From Mucilaginibacter lacusdianchii (lineage in GTDB: Bacteria > Bacteroidota > Bacteroidia > Sphingobacteriales > Sphingobacteriaceae): 64,000 nucleotides of DNA. How positions within the stretch are numbered: the stretch's first letter is position 1; each line of letters starts with the position of its first letter. Positions 56,714 to 64,000 of the stretch are shown in pieces. The translations under genes and the position numbers were made by a program. A model generated the notes under the pieces. It was not told where the DNA came from, did no database searches, and saw only the letters and a list, made by a program, of their open reading frames with translations. The stretch covers positions 248,001-312,000 of the forward strand of contig NZ_WSRW01000001.1 of the NCBI RefSeq assembly GCF_009770985.1. Direction: 5' to 3'.

Positions 56714-57253
56714 ATGTCCGATACGCCGAATACCACCAAAGAAAAGAATAACTTTTTTGAAAAGTTCTCAAACAAAGTAACCACCTGGACGGGCAGTTCA
56801 GCTGCCTTTGTAATAGCCTGCCTTATTGTAATTGTATGGGGTGCCTCGGGCCCAGTATTTCATTATTCTGAAACCTGGCAACTGGTCATTAACACCGGCA
56901 CCACCATTATTACCTTTTTAATGGTGTTTTTGATTCAAAAGGCGCAAAACAAAGAATCAAAGGCTATACAATTAAAGCTTAACGAATTGATTGCTGCCAA
57001 CCGCTTTACCAGCAACCGCATGGTAGATATTGAAGACCTGACAGAAAAAGAACTGGACGATTTACGCAAATTCTACTCCAAAATATCAGAAATGGCCGAG
57101 AATGACGATGATATCCATCAATCGCATTCCATAGATGCTGCAAAAGATCTGCAGGAGAAAAAAGAAAAGATACAATCGGCCACATCTAAAAGCAAGCGCA
57201 GATACGCTAACCGTCGCAACCCGCGCAACAACAAACCGCAAAGCGAAGCGTAA
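56714..57253 (+). CDS. Low affinity iron permease family membrane protein
   Basis: The product has 179 residues. Two hydrophobic helices (GSSAAFVIACLIVIVWGASG; WQLVINTGTTIITFLMVFLI) match the compact Fet4-like (low affinity iron permease) family of bacteria. The start EKFSNKVTTWTGS is characteristic, and NKESKAIQLKLNELIAANRF follows the second helix. The C-terminal tail is charged and ends with a basic RRYANRRNPRNN segment, longer than usual. Iron transport has not been shown for most bacterial members. It is downstream of the receiver-only gene. Confidence 0.8.
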   Translation: MSDTPNTTKEKNNFFEKFSNKVTTWTGSSAAFVIACLIVIVWGASGPVFHYSETWQLVINTGTTIITFLMVFLIQKAQNKESKAIQLKLNELIAANRFTSNRMVDIEDLTEKELDDLRKFYSKISEMAENDDDIHQSHSIDAAKDLQEKKEKIQSATSKSKRRYANRRNPRNNKPQSEA

Positions 57254-57319
57254 AAACAATTTGTAATTTTACAATATTGTACCTAGTACGCTTACCTTCG
57301 CCTCTAAATAGTTAATTTC

Positions 57320-57649
57320 ATGAACTGGATTATCTTAGTTATTGCAGGTCTGTTTGAAACCACTTTTGCCTTTTGCCTGGGTAAAGCCAAACAGGCTACC
57401 GGTACAGATACTTATTTATGGTATGGCGGCTTTTTGGTGGCTTTGTTTATAAGTATGGCGCTATTACTTAAAGCTATACAAACCCTGCCTATCGGCACTG
57501 CTTATGCTGTTTGGACAGGAATCGGTGCTGTAGGAACGGTACTGGTTGGCATTTTGGTATTTAAAGAGCCGGTTCACTTTTGGCGCATGTTCTTCATCAG
57601 TACCCTTATTGCTTCCATTATAGGTTTAAAAGCCGTTTCATCACATTAA
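57320..57649 (+). CDS. sugE: SMR family exporter, Gdx/SugE type
   Basis: The product has 109 residues and four membrane helices. The essential glutamate is E13 (MNWIILVIAGLFE). The central motif AYAVWTGIGAVGT matches guanidinium exporters of the Gdx/SugE subtype rather than EmrE-type multidrug pumps. Two copies form an antiparallel dimer that trades protons for guanidinium or quaternary ammonium ions. No guanidine riboswitch is visible in the 66 bp upstream. It converges with the histidine kinase gene; 57650-57803 shows no obvious terminator. Confidence 0.88.
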   Translation: MNWIILVIAGLFETTFAFCLGKAKQATGTDTYLWYGGFLVALFISMALLLKAIQTLPIGTAYAVWTGIGAVGTVLVGILVFKEPVHFWRMFFISTLIASIIGLKAVSSH

Positions 57650-57803
57650 AATACTTTTGCCAGTTCAACCCAGAGGATGGAATGATAAACGATTACAAAC
57701 CGGCTTCTATAAATTAGATTTAAGGCTTAAACATCTTACATCATTTGGTTGCAAGTCATTTACGCCTTGGTTATTTTCGCTTTGGTATGCTAAATACTTA
57801 TGC

Positions 57804-60260
57804 CTACTGGGCATCAATCCATTCCTTGGCCTCGTGCATGTCAATGAAAAATTGGGTAGTTACATTACCTTGCATCACATTAATACTTTTGCGGGCAGAT
57901 AGCTGACTAAAGGCGCTGGAAGAAAATATCCAGGCCACATAACGCAAACCAGCTTTCTCGGCCATCGGGAACCACTCCTGGCCTACCCATTCAGCTGCTT
58001 CAGACCAAGTACCCAGCACATTGCGGTTATCATTCACCACTTTGCGGCATTTGTTTTTTTGTAGCAGATTAAGCATATGCATACAGCCATTTTGTACCGA
58101 CTCCAGGTTTTGATAGCCCACCCAATCTACATCCAACCATTGATGTGCTTCATTATAGCTGATGGTTATGCTGTTGTCTTGGTAAAATGTATCAGATTGC
58201 CGGATAGGACTTATTTTCATACTGTCTTTAAGCGGCAATCTGAAATAAAAAGTAGACCCCTTGTCTTCTTCGCTCTCAATCCAAAAACTACCGTTATGCC
58301 GTTTTAAAATTTCGGATGATATAAATAATCCAAGCCCTAAACCTTCAAATCGCATGGCCGTGTTATCAACGCGGTAATAACGGTCAAATAGTTTATCTAA
58401 ATGATCCTGTGCTATGCCGATACCAAAATCCTGCACAGATACAACCAAACTGTCCATATCTACCCTACTGTTTACCACCACCTCCCGACCTTCGGGCGAG
58501 TATTTGACGGCATTAGTCAGAAAGTTGTTTACCACCTGTTCCAGCCTGAAGCGGTCGCCAACATACTCTACATCGGCATTGCTTTGTACAATAATCTGGT
58601 GCGTAGGTGCGGTTAGTTGTACGCTGTCTACGCTTTCTTGCAGCATTTGCTTAAAATCAAATAACTGCATATTGTACTCCATTTTACCGGCGTTGATTTT
58701 GGTAACGTCCAGCAAATCGTTAATTAGTTTTTCCAGGCGCACAATGTGTTCAGCCGATTTACCTACAAAGTTGCTCAGCTTTTTAGCATCAGCAGTGCGG
58801 GCCATCAGTTGATTAAATGCCTTTATGCTGGTAAGTGGCGTTTTCAACTCATGACTGGCTATAGATAAAAATTCATCTTTCTTTTGTTCATTCAGCTTTT
58901 GATGATGAATATTGGTGTTGGTACCCAGCCATAGTTTTGGCTTGCCGTTTTCCATAAGTGGCAAGGCACGGGATAGGTGCCAATGATATTCGCCATCGGC
59001 AAATTTTAAACGGAATTCTATTTGATACTCACAACCCGTTGTAAGCGATTTTTGCCATACTGCAAGTGTATCCGGTAAATCTTCGGGATGAATAAAAGCT
59101 TGCCACCCATGCTCTACTATCACATCAACGGGTTCGCCAAAGTCGCTTGTTGTAGTAGCATTCACGTAATCGAGCGAGCCATCCGGCCGGGCTGTCCACA
59201 CTTGTTGTGGTATGGCATCCAGCATAAAACGAAAACGCTTTTCACTTTCTTCCACCTCATGCCGGGCGTGCACCTGCTCGGTAACATCCTGACATAGTAC
59301 CATTACACCGGTAACTTTATTGTCGGCTTCACGGAAAGGCTGATAAACGACATTCAGGAAGCCGGTAATTTGTCCGTCGTCAGTATTTACACTATAAGGC
59401 GCATCATAAATGTATAAAGGTTCGTCGGTTATACGTACGTTGTCTATGATGGGCCTGAAATACGGCTCGGCCTCAGGTATAATATCAAACAATGGCTTAC
59501 CCATTAACTGATCAGTCGTACGACCAATCAATTTCCCATAAGCATCATTCACAATCAACACAGACATATCTTTTCCACTCAGTACAATAATGCCGGTTGT
59601 AGCATCCCGGACCAGATTTTGAAAACGCCCTTCACTTTCTGTTAACCGGGATATAGTATACTGCAATGCATCTTGGGCTTCAGCCAGTTCTTCGTTAGTA
59701 ACCGTCAATTCCTCATTGGCGGCGGCCAGTTCCTCATTAGTAGCCGCCATTTCCTCATTCATGGAAGCCAGCTCTTCATTACTGGCTCTAATTTCTTCGT
59801 TTGATGCAGCTAATTCTTCATTGGTGGCCGATAGTTCGTTAATGAGATTCTGCTCGCGTAGTTTACTCATATACCGTTCGGTAATATCAGTTGCCATATG
59901 TAAAATGGCATAAGTATTTCCCTTTTCGTCTTTAATGGCCCGGTACTCAAAATCAAAATAAAATGTTTGTAATTTGCCATTTACGATCAAATCGGCCGGC
60001 GTATCTGTGCCGGATATGGTTATACCTTCGTTCCAAACCCGCTTAAATAAATCTATAAATGGTTGCCCTCTCAATTCAGGCAGCGCATCTGCCAGCGATT
60101 TGCCAATTACACTTTTATCTTTTCCCCATACGGCCAGCATAGCATCATTGGCAGTTTGGATGATGGCATCTTCGGATATATGGATAGCGGTGGGGTGTTT
60201 GGTCAAAGACAGGACTTCAAGTAATTTTTCATTACTTAAAAGGTACGGCGAATCAATCAT
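57804..60260 (-). CDS. PAS histidine kinase with C-terminal STAS-like domain
   Basis: The product has 818 residues, without membrane segments. Order: PAS (about 8-125), an unusual coiled coil made of repeated (S/A)NEELA-type heptads (about 137-205), PAS (about 205-335), PAS with PAC (about 340-465), HisKA (IASHELKTPLTSIKAF, about 480) and HATPase (NFLTNAVKYSP; VQDFGIGIAQ; GLGLGLFIS). After about residue 700, 110 extra residues (NEAHQWLDVDWVGYQNLESV; ENGKP-free; KVVNDNRNVLGTWSEAAEWV) resemble a STAS/SpoIIAA-like fold found as a stand-alone protein in Bacteroidota. It likely senses a soluble or redox cue and could signal to the receiver-only protein at 56268. Confidence 0.88.
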   Translation of the reverse strand: MIDSPYLLSNEKLLEVLSLTKHPTAIHISEDAIIQTANDAMLAVWGKDKSVIGKSLADALPELRGQPFIDLFKRVWNEGITISGTDTPADLIVNGKLQTFYFDFEYRAIKDEKGNTYAILHMATDITERYMSKLREQNLINELSATNEELAASNEEIRASNEELASMNEEMAATNEELAAANEELTVTNEELAEAQDALQYTISRLTESEGRFQNLVRDATTGIIVLSGKDMSVLIVNDAYGKLIGRTTDQLMGKPLFDIIPEAEPYFRPIIDNVRITDEPLYIYDAPYSVNTDDGQITGFLNVVYQPFREADNKVTGVMVLCQDVTEQVHARHEVEESEKRFRFMLDAIPQQVWTARPDGSLDYVNATTTSDFGEPVDVIVEHGWQAFIHPEDLPDTLAVWQKSLTTGCEYQIEFRLKFADGEYHWHLSRALPLMENGKPKLWLGTNTNIHHQKLNEQKKDEFLSIASHELKTPLTSIKAFNQLMARTADAKKLSNFVGKSAEHIVRLEKLINDLLDVTKINAGKMEYNMQLFDFKQMLQESVDSVQLTAPTHQIIVQSNADVEYVGDRFRLEQVVNNFLTNAVKYSPEGREVVVNSRVDMDSLVVSVQDFGIGIAQDHLDKLFDRYYRVDNTAMRFEGLGLGLFISSEILKRHNGSFWIESEEDKGSTFYFRLPLKDSMKISPIRQSDTFYQDNSITISYNEAHQWLDVDWVGYQNLESVQNGCMHMLNLLQKNKCRKVVNDNRNVLGTWSEAAEWVGQEWFPMAEKAGLRYVAWIFSSSAFSQLSARKSINVMQGNVTTQFFIDMHEAKEWIDAQ

Positions 60261-60283
60261 GTCAGAACTGTAGTAGATGTGGC

Positions 60284-60314
60284 CAAAAATAAAATTTTCT
60301 TTTATCTTAATAAA
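60284..60314 (-). promoter_or_regulatory. Candidate promoter of the histidine kinase
   Basis: On the minus strand -7 TATTTTTG (60284-60291) fits the consensus. The -33 box reads TTTA (60311-60314), one mismatch, with a 19-nt spacer. Transcription would begin near 60278, 18 nt before the ATG. The rest of 60315-60490 holds no clear feature except a small CAATG/CATTG hairpin. Confidence 0.5.
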
Positions 60315-60492
60315 CGCATTTATAAGTTATTGAACGACCGTTATCGTAAAATATTAGAGATAGCCTTCAACTTATTTTAAACTGATTGATGAGTACAATG
60401 TTTTACATTGATAAAATTGCTTTTACTGCCTTTGTGACTAGCTGCATCATCAAACATTTTTGCTTGACCATTTACGTTATAGGCAATCTTAA

Positions 60493-60522
60493 TTTAAATG
60501 CTCCCTATTTTCACTAACTTTG
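60493..60522 (+). promoter_or_regulatory. Promoter giving a leaderless DUF763 mRNA
   Basis: The -33 TTTA (60493-60496, one mismatch), an 18-nt spacer and the -7 box TAACTTTG (60515-60522) fit the phylum consensus. The ATG lies only 5 nt after the -7 box, so transcription should start at, or next to, the start codon. Confidence 0.55.
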
Positions 60523-60527
60523 TTAGC

Positions 60528-61730
60528 ATGAAACGTTCGGGCAGTGCCGATTTACCTTTACATTACGGTGCCGTACCAGCTTGGCTGCACCAGCGCATGG
60601 CCAAATTGGGATTAGCCGTAGTGGAAACAATGGCCATGGAATATGGCAACAATGAGGTGATTGCCCGTTTTAGCAACCCGTTTTGGTTTCAGAGTTTGGG
60701 TGCTGTAATGGGAATGGACTGGCACTCATCAGGCATTACCACATCTGTAATGGGTGCTTTAAAAAAAGCCGTTAATCCGTTAGCTAAAGAGCTGGGTATT
60801 TACATTTGCGGCGGCAAGGGCAAGCAATCCACTCAAACTCCTGATGAACTTTTGAAACTGAGCGAACGTACCGGTTTGGATGGCAACTACCTGATTAAAT
60901 GCAGCAAGCTAAGTGCTAAGGTAGATAATACTGCCGTGCAGGATGGCTTTCAATTATACCTGCACAATTTTATCGTAAACAGCCAGGGGCAGTGGACGGT
61001 GATACAACAGGGCATGAACGCCAACAGCCGTACCGCCCGGCGCTATCATTGGCATTCGGGTGCGCTTACCTCATTTGTAAATGATCCGCACACAGCTATA
61101 TGCGGTCAAAATGCCGGCCGCATCCTCAATATGGCCGACGCCCGGGCCGACGGTTCGCGCGCTGCCATCATGCACATGGCTGCCGAGCATCCCGAACGCA
61201 TGCTGCGCGAAGTGACTCACCTGGTACTACCCTCTCATCACGAGGTTAAATCCAAGGATGTAGATTTGAAACGCCTGGGTGCTGTACTATGGCTGGCGCA
61301 CGAAAAACAACCAAAAGATTTTGAAGAGCTACTATTACTACAAGGCGTTGGCCCACGCACACTGCAATCGCTGGCTTTGGTAAGTGAGGTAATTTACGGC
61401 ACTGCAGCCCGATTTACAGACCCAGCCCGGTACTCTTTTGCGCACGGCGGTAAAGATGGGCATCCGTTTCCGGTACCCACCAAAATATATGATGAAACCA
61501 TCAATATCCTGCAAAAATCTATACAACAGGCTAAAATTGGCCATACCGAAAAAGCACAAGCTATTAAAAGCCTCAGCGCCATTGCGCAAAAAGCCGAAGC
61601 TGGCTTTACACCTAATGCCGATTTTGATAAAGTGATAGAACGTGAACGGGCAGAATCATGGCGGTATGGTGGCAGAACAGTATTTGGCGAGGCTAAAAAG
61701 CCGGATAATCAGCAATTGAAATTATTTTAG
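60528..61730 (+). CDS. DUF763 protein, nucleic-acid-linked candidate
   Basis: The product has 400 residues from the ATG at 60528; an upstream frame exists but would start before the promoter. It fits DUF763: MKRSGSADLPLHYGAVPAWL at the start, AKELGIYICGGKGKQS and TVIQQGMNANSRTARRYHWH in the middle. A helix-hairpin-helix-like segment (LLLLQGVGPRTLQSLALVSE) lies near residue 270, and many conserved His, Trp and Asp positions suggest an enzyme. Family function is unknown; a DNA-processing role is only an inference from that motif. Monocistronic and likely leaderless. Confidence 0.85.
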   Translation: MKRSGSADLPLHYGAVPAWLHQRMAKLGLAVVETMAMEYGNNEVIARFSNPFWFQSLGAVMGMDWHSSGITTSVMGALKKAVNPLAKELGIYICGGKGKQSTQTPDELLKLSERTGLDGNYLIKCSKLSAKVDNTAVQDGFQLYLHNFIVNSQGQWTVIQQGMNANSRTARRYHWHSGALTSFVNDPHTAICGQNAGRILNMADARADGSRAAIMHMAAEHPERMLREVTHLVLPSHHEVKSKDVDLKRLGAVLWLAHEKQPKDFEELLLLQGVGPRTLQSLALVSEVIYGTAARFTDPARYSFAHGGKDGHPFPVPTKIYDETINILQKSIQQAKIGHTEKAQAIKSLSAIAQKAEAGFTPNADFDKVIERERAESWRYGGRTVFGEAKKPDNQQLKLF

Positions 61731-61978
61731 TTGGGGGTTATTACTTTAAGGCAGCAGAATTTTGTTTTAGAGTATTTGTACATCAACTTTAGTTACAACT
61801 GTTGTGGTTAAGTGCATTTCTTAACATCTTATGGAAAGTTGGTCAATTACTTTTCTTGCTCATTGCTGTATAGTAATATTTACTTCACTTTGGATGACAG
61901 AAACCATACGTCAAAGCATAAACACAAGCACTTAGCTGCACAGGGCCAAAACACTTAGAAAGCAACGAAGAAGCCAGC

Positions 61979-62974
61979 TTAATTATGTGCCAAAATATAA
62001 CGGCCTTTAGCTTTACCTTTCAGTATTTCATCCAGTTTATCAGCAAGCTCGGGTAAGCGTACCTCTTGCACTAAATCGCTTAAATTAGCAGGCTTCCAGT
62101 CAGATGCCAACAATTGCCACATGTTTTTACGTAAATCAACCGGGGCCACAACCGAATCGATTCCAGCCAAATGTACGCCTCGTAAAATAAACGGAAAGAT
62201 AGTTGTATGCAAATCAGTAGAAGCAACCATACCACAACAGGTTACTATACCGCCATACTGCGTAGCCTTTAACATACCCGATAGTATATCACCGCCGGTG
62301 GTATCTATACCGGCTGCAAAAGCCGGACTACTTAACGGCTTACCGTTATAAATGCCTATAAACTCGTTACGATTGATGATTTCTTTTGCGCCCAGCGTAT
62401 TCAGCAAAAACACGTCGTCACTTTTACCAGAAATAGCTGCTACCGCAAAGCCAAGTTTAACTAGCATAGCCGTAGCCATACTCCCTACCCCACCGCTGGC
62501 ACCACTTACAGCAATAGTACCATAAGCCGGCTTAATACCCTTTTTCATTAATTCATGTACGGATAAAGCCGCAGTTAACCCGGCTGTACCATAACACATG
62601 GCTTCGCGCATAGTTAAGCCGTTTGGCAAAGGCAATGCCCAGGCCGCCGGTATGCTAATATATTCACCAAAACCGCCCCAAGTGTTCATCCCCAGGTCGA
62701 AACCGGTTACCAGCACTTCATCGCCTTCAGCAAAATTAGCCGTTTTAGATTTTACCACCACACCTGCCGCATCTACCCCAGGCACATGCGGATACTTTTT
62801 GGTGACACCCTTGTTGCCCGAGGCAGATAGTGCATCTTTATAATTAAGCGATGAGTATTTAACCTGAATAAGCAACTCACCGTCGGGTAGCTGACGGGTG
62901 TTAAGCTGTTTGATTTCTTTTACAAAACGACCATCAGCTTCCGAAATAAGCAGGGCATTAAACAAAGTATCCAT
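61979..62974 (-). CDS. YhdH/AcuI-type quinone oxidoreductase
   Basis: The product has 331 residues. It is a zinc-free medium-chain reductase of the YhdH/YhfP group: SSLNYKDALSASGNKGVTKK at the start, HVPGVDAAGVVVKS, and the NADPH-binding GTIAVSGASGGVGSMATAML near 160. In Rhodobacter and E. coli the family reduces acryloyl-CoA (AcuI), protecting against this toxic intermediate. The true substrate in this organism is not proven. Monocistronic. The 248 bp upstream of it (61731-61978) hold no gene that I can support. Confidence 0.9.
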   Translation of the reverse strand: MDTLFNALLISEADGRFVKEIKQLNTRQLPDGELLIQVKYSSLNYKDALSASGNKGVTKKYPHVPGVDAAGVVVKSKTANFAEGDEVLVTGFDLGMNTWGGFGEYISIPAAWALPLPNGLTMREAMCYGTAGLTAALSVHELMKKGIKPAYGTIAVSGASGGVGSMATAMLVKLGFAVAAISGKSDDVFLLNTLGAKEIINRNEFIGIYNGKPLSSPAFAAGIDTTGGDILSGMLKATQYGGIVTCCGMVASTDLHTTIFPFILRGVHLAGIDSVVAPVDLRKNMWQLLASDWKPANLSDLVQEVRLPELADKLDEILKGKAKGRYILAHN

Positions 62975-63067
62975 AACTTTTCAAATGAATATGTATTGAG
63001 GATTTAATACCAGTAAGGTTTTTTTGTTTTACGCAACGTGAAAGTTGAATATAAGTAAGCAGCCTTA

Positions 63068-63766
63068 CTACAACAGTCCTTCATCCGCAAAGCTAAAATA
63101 ACCGCCATCGGTAATAATTAAATGATCGAGCACGCCAATATCCAATATCCGGCCGGCCTGATGAATTTTGCGGGTTAAATCAATATCCTGCTGACTTGGC
63201 TTTAAGTTGCCTGATGGATGATTATGCGCCAGAATAATAGATGACGCCTGGTGCTGCAAGGCTATGTGAAATATAATTTTAGGATCGGCTACGGTTCCCG
63301 ATAAGCCACCTTTGCTAATCAATTCCTTAGAAATAACTTTGCAGCTACGGCTTAGTAATAAAATCCAAAACTCTTCGTGATTCAGATCTACCAGGTGGCG
63401 GCGCAGTACTTGGTAGCCGCTCTGGCTGCCATTCACTACATCCGGGGTTTTTATCTCAGTATCATTGCGTCTGCGGCCCAATTCAAGCGCAGCAATAATA
63501 GAAATAGCTTTGGCTTCGCCTATGCCTTTAAACTTAGACAATTCGGTTACCGAAACCTTGCCGAGCTTTTGCAAATCATTATCGTAATGATGTAAAATGC
63601 GTTTACTTAATTCTACTGCCGATTCGGTTCTACTGCCCGAACCAATTAGTATAGCAATCAGTTCGGCATCGCTTAATGCGCGGCGGCCCTGGCTGTTTAG
63701 CTTTTCGCGCGGGCGGTCTTCTTCTGCCCATGCCTTGATACTGATTTTGGTTTCGTACGCTTCCAC
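63068..63766 (-). CDS. radC: RadC family protein (JAB/MPN domain)
   Basis: The product has 232 residues with a GTG start at 63764-63766. The N-terminal helix-hairpin-helix-like UPF0758 domain (GSRTESAVELSKRILHHYDN; LSKFKGIGEAKAISIIAALE) precedes a JAMM domain with the zinc-binding HNHPSGNLKPSQQDIDLTRK. The original link of radC to DNA repair is disputed; the domain suggests a metallo-enzyme of unknown target. Located after rpsT on the same strand, following a terminator (63801-63830). Confidence 0.92.
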   Translation of the reverse strand: MEAYETKISIKAWAEEDRPREKLNSQGRRALSDAELIAILIGSGSRTESAVELSKRILHHYDNDLQKLGKVSVTELSKFKGIGEAKAISIIAALELGRRRNDTEIKTPDVVNGSQSGYQVLRRHLVDLNHEEFWILLLSRSCKVISKELISKGGLSGTVADPKIIFHIALQHQASSIILAHNHPSGNLKPSQQDIDLTRKIHQAGRILDIGVLDHLIITDGGYFSFADEGLL

Positions 63767-63800
63767 GGCGTTAAACTATTTAAAAAAATGTATAAAACAA

Positions 63801-63830
63801 AAAAGGGCCGTACTTGCGTACAGCCCTTTT
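63801..63830 (-). terminator. Terminator after rpsT
   Basis: The stem AAAAGGGC-GTAC / GTAC-GCCCTTTT with one mismatch and a 4-nt loop ends in six T residues on the minus strand. It lies 19 bp after the rpsT stop codon and upstream of radC. Confidence 0.85.
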
Positions 63831-63849
63831 AAAATGACACTAAATATGA

Positions 63850-64000
63850 TTATTGTAAGCCGTTAACAAATTTAGTCAGTTTTGACTTATTGTTAGAAGC
63901 TTTGTTTTTATGAATAACATTTTTCTTAGCTAAACGATCCAGCATAGAAATCACTTTAGTTAACAAAGGAGCCGCTTCAGCTTTGCTGGTGGTGCCTCTT
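63850..64000 (-). CDS. rpsT: 30S ribosomal protein bS20, 5' part beyond window
   Basis: Only the C-terminal 49 or so residues are visible: APLLTKVISMLDRLAKKNVI then HKNKASNNKSKLTKFVNGLQ. This is the ending of S20, which binds 16S rRNA early in small-subunit assembly. The stop codon is at 63850-63852, followed by a strong terminator. The start lies past base 64000. Confidence 0.92.
   Translation of the reverse strand, partial: RGTTSKAEAAPLLTKVISMLDRLAKKNVIHKNKASNNKSKLTKFVNGLQ

Noticed and set aside
57657..57902. Plus-strand ORF of 81 residues after sugE
   Set aside because: It runs into the 3' end of the histidine kinase on the other strand and lacks any family feature.
59640..59860. Repetitive DNA resembling a repeat array
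   Set aside because: It encodes the heptad repeats of the kinase coiled coil in frame; units are not separated by spacers, so it is not CRISPR.

Overview
The window looks like a chromosomal segment of a Bacteroidota bacterium, most likely a member of the Sphingobacteriaceae close to Mucilaginibacter or Pedobacter. Evidence for this: two SusC/Oar-type TonB receptors with carboxypeptidase-like N-terminal domains, start codons that almost all lack Shine-Dalgarno (SD) sequences, promoters fitting the Bacteroidota consensus TTTG-N19/20-TAnnTTTG, a DUF3467 gene next to rpoC, and the tRNA-tuf-tRNA-secE-nusG-rplKAJL-rpoBC layout. The genus is an inference; no 16S rRNA gene is present.

Layout. (1) 1-7750, minus strand: an exopolysaccharide export operon (Wza-like lipoprotein, Wzc-like tyrosine kinase with a tyrosine-rich tail, four further sugar-transfer genes and a truncated glycosyltransferase at the edge). 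(2) 7965-21829, minus strand: the transcription/translation core, read from a consensus promoter at 21799-21829 through tRNA-Thr(TGT), Tyr, Gly, Thr(GGT), tuf, tRNA-Trp, secE and nusG. A terminator hairpin with an embedded second promoter follows, then rplK, rplA, rplJ, rplL, rpoB, rpoC, a terminator and a DUF3467 gene. (3) 21844-24982: hpf, xerC and rpsU in one unit, then apt and a helix-hairpin-helix protein. (4) 25051-34745: a bifunctional lipid acyltransferase, an Oar-like receptor, and a TonB receptor paired with a beta-helix lipoprotein. (5) 34944-47449: a second polysaccharide locus. A winged-helix regulator with its own consensus promoter leads Wzm/Wzt ABC exporter genes and about nine sugar-transfer genes; one related glycosyltransferase lies on the opposite strand. 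(6) 47537-53008: a degenerate Mpo1-like membrane protein, rny, a probable 6S RNA, zapA, a small coiled-coil protein and pheT. (7) 53135-64000: accessory and housekeeping genes: TetR regulator with a thioredoxin-reductase-like flavoprotein, an ECF sigma unit, a lone response regulator, an iron-permease-like protein, a Gdx/SugE exporter, a PAS histidine kinase with an extra C-terminal domain, DUF763, YhdH/AcuI, radC and the 3' part of rpsT.

How it works together. The two polysaccharide loci use different export logic: Wza/Wzc in the first, an ABC exporter whose ATPase carries a glycan-recognition domain in the second. They flank the ribosomal/RNA polymerase core. The most interesting regulatory signals concern ribosome state. 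rpsU and hpf, in the same transcription unit, both carry near-perfect SD sequences in a window where the other starts inspected lack one, and a probable 6S RNA sits between zapA and rny. No clear undescribed defence or mobile system was found, and there is no prophage, IS element or CRISPR array.
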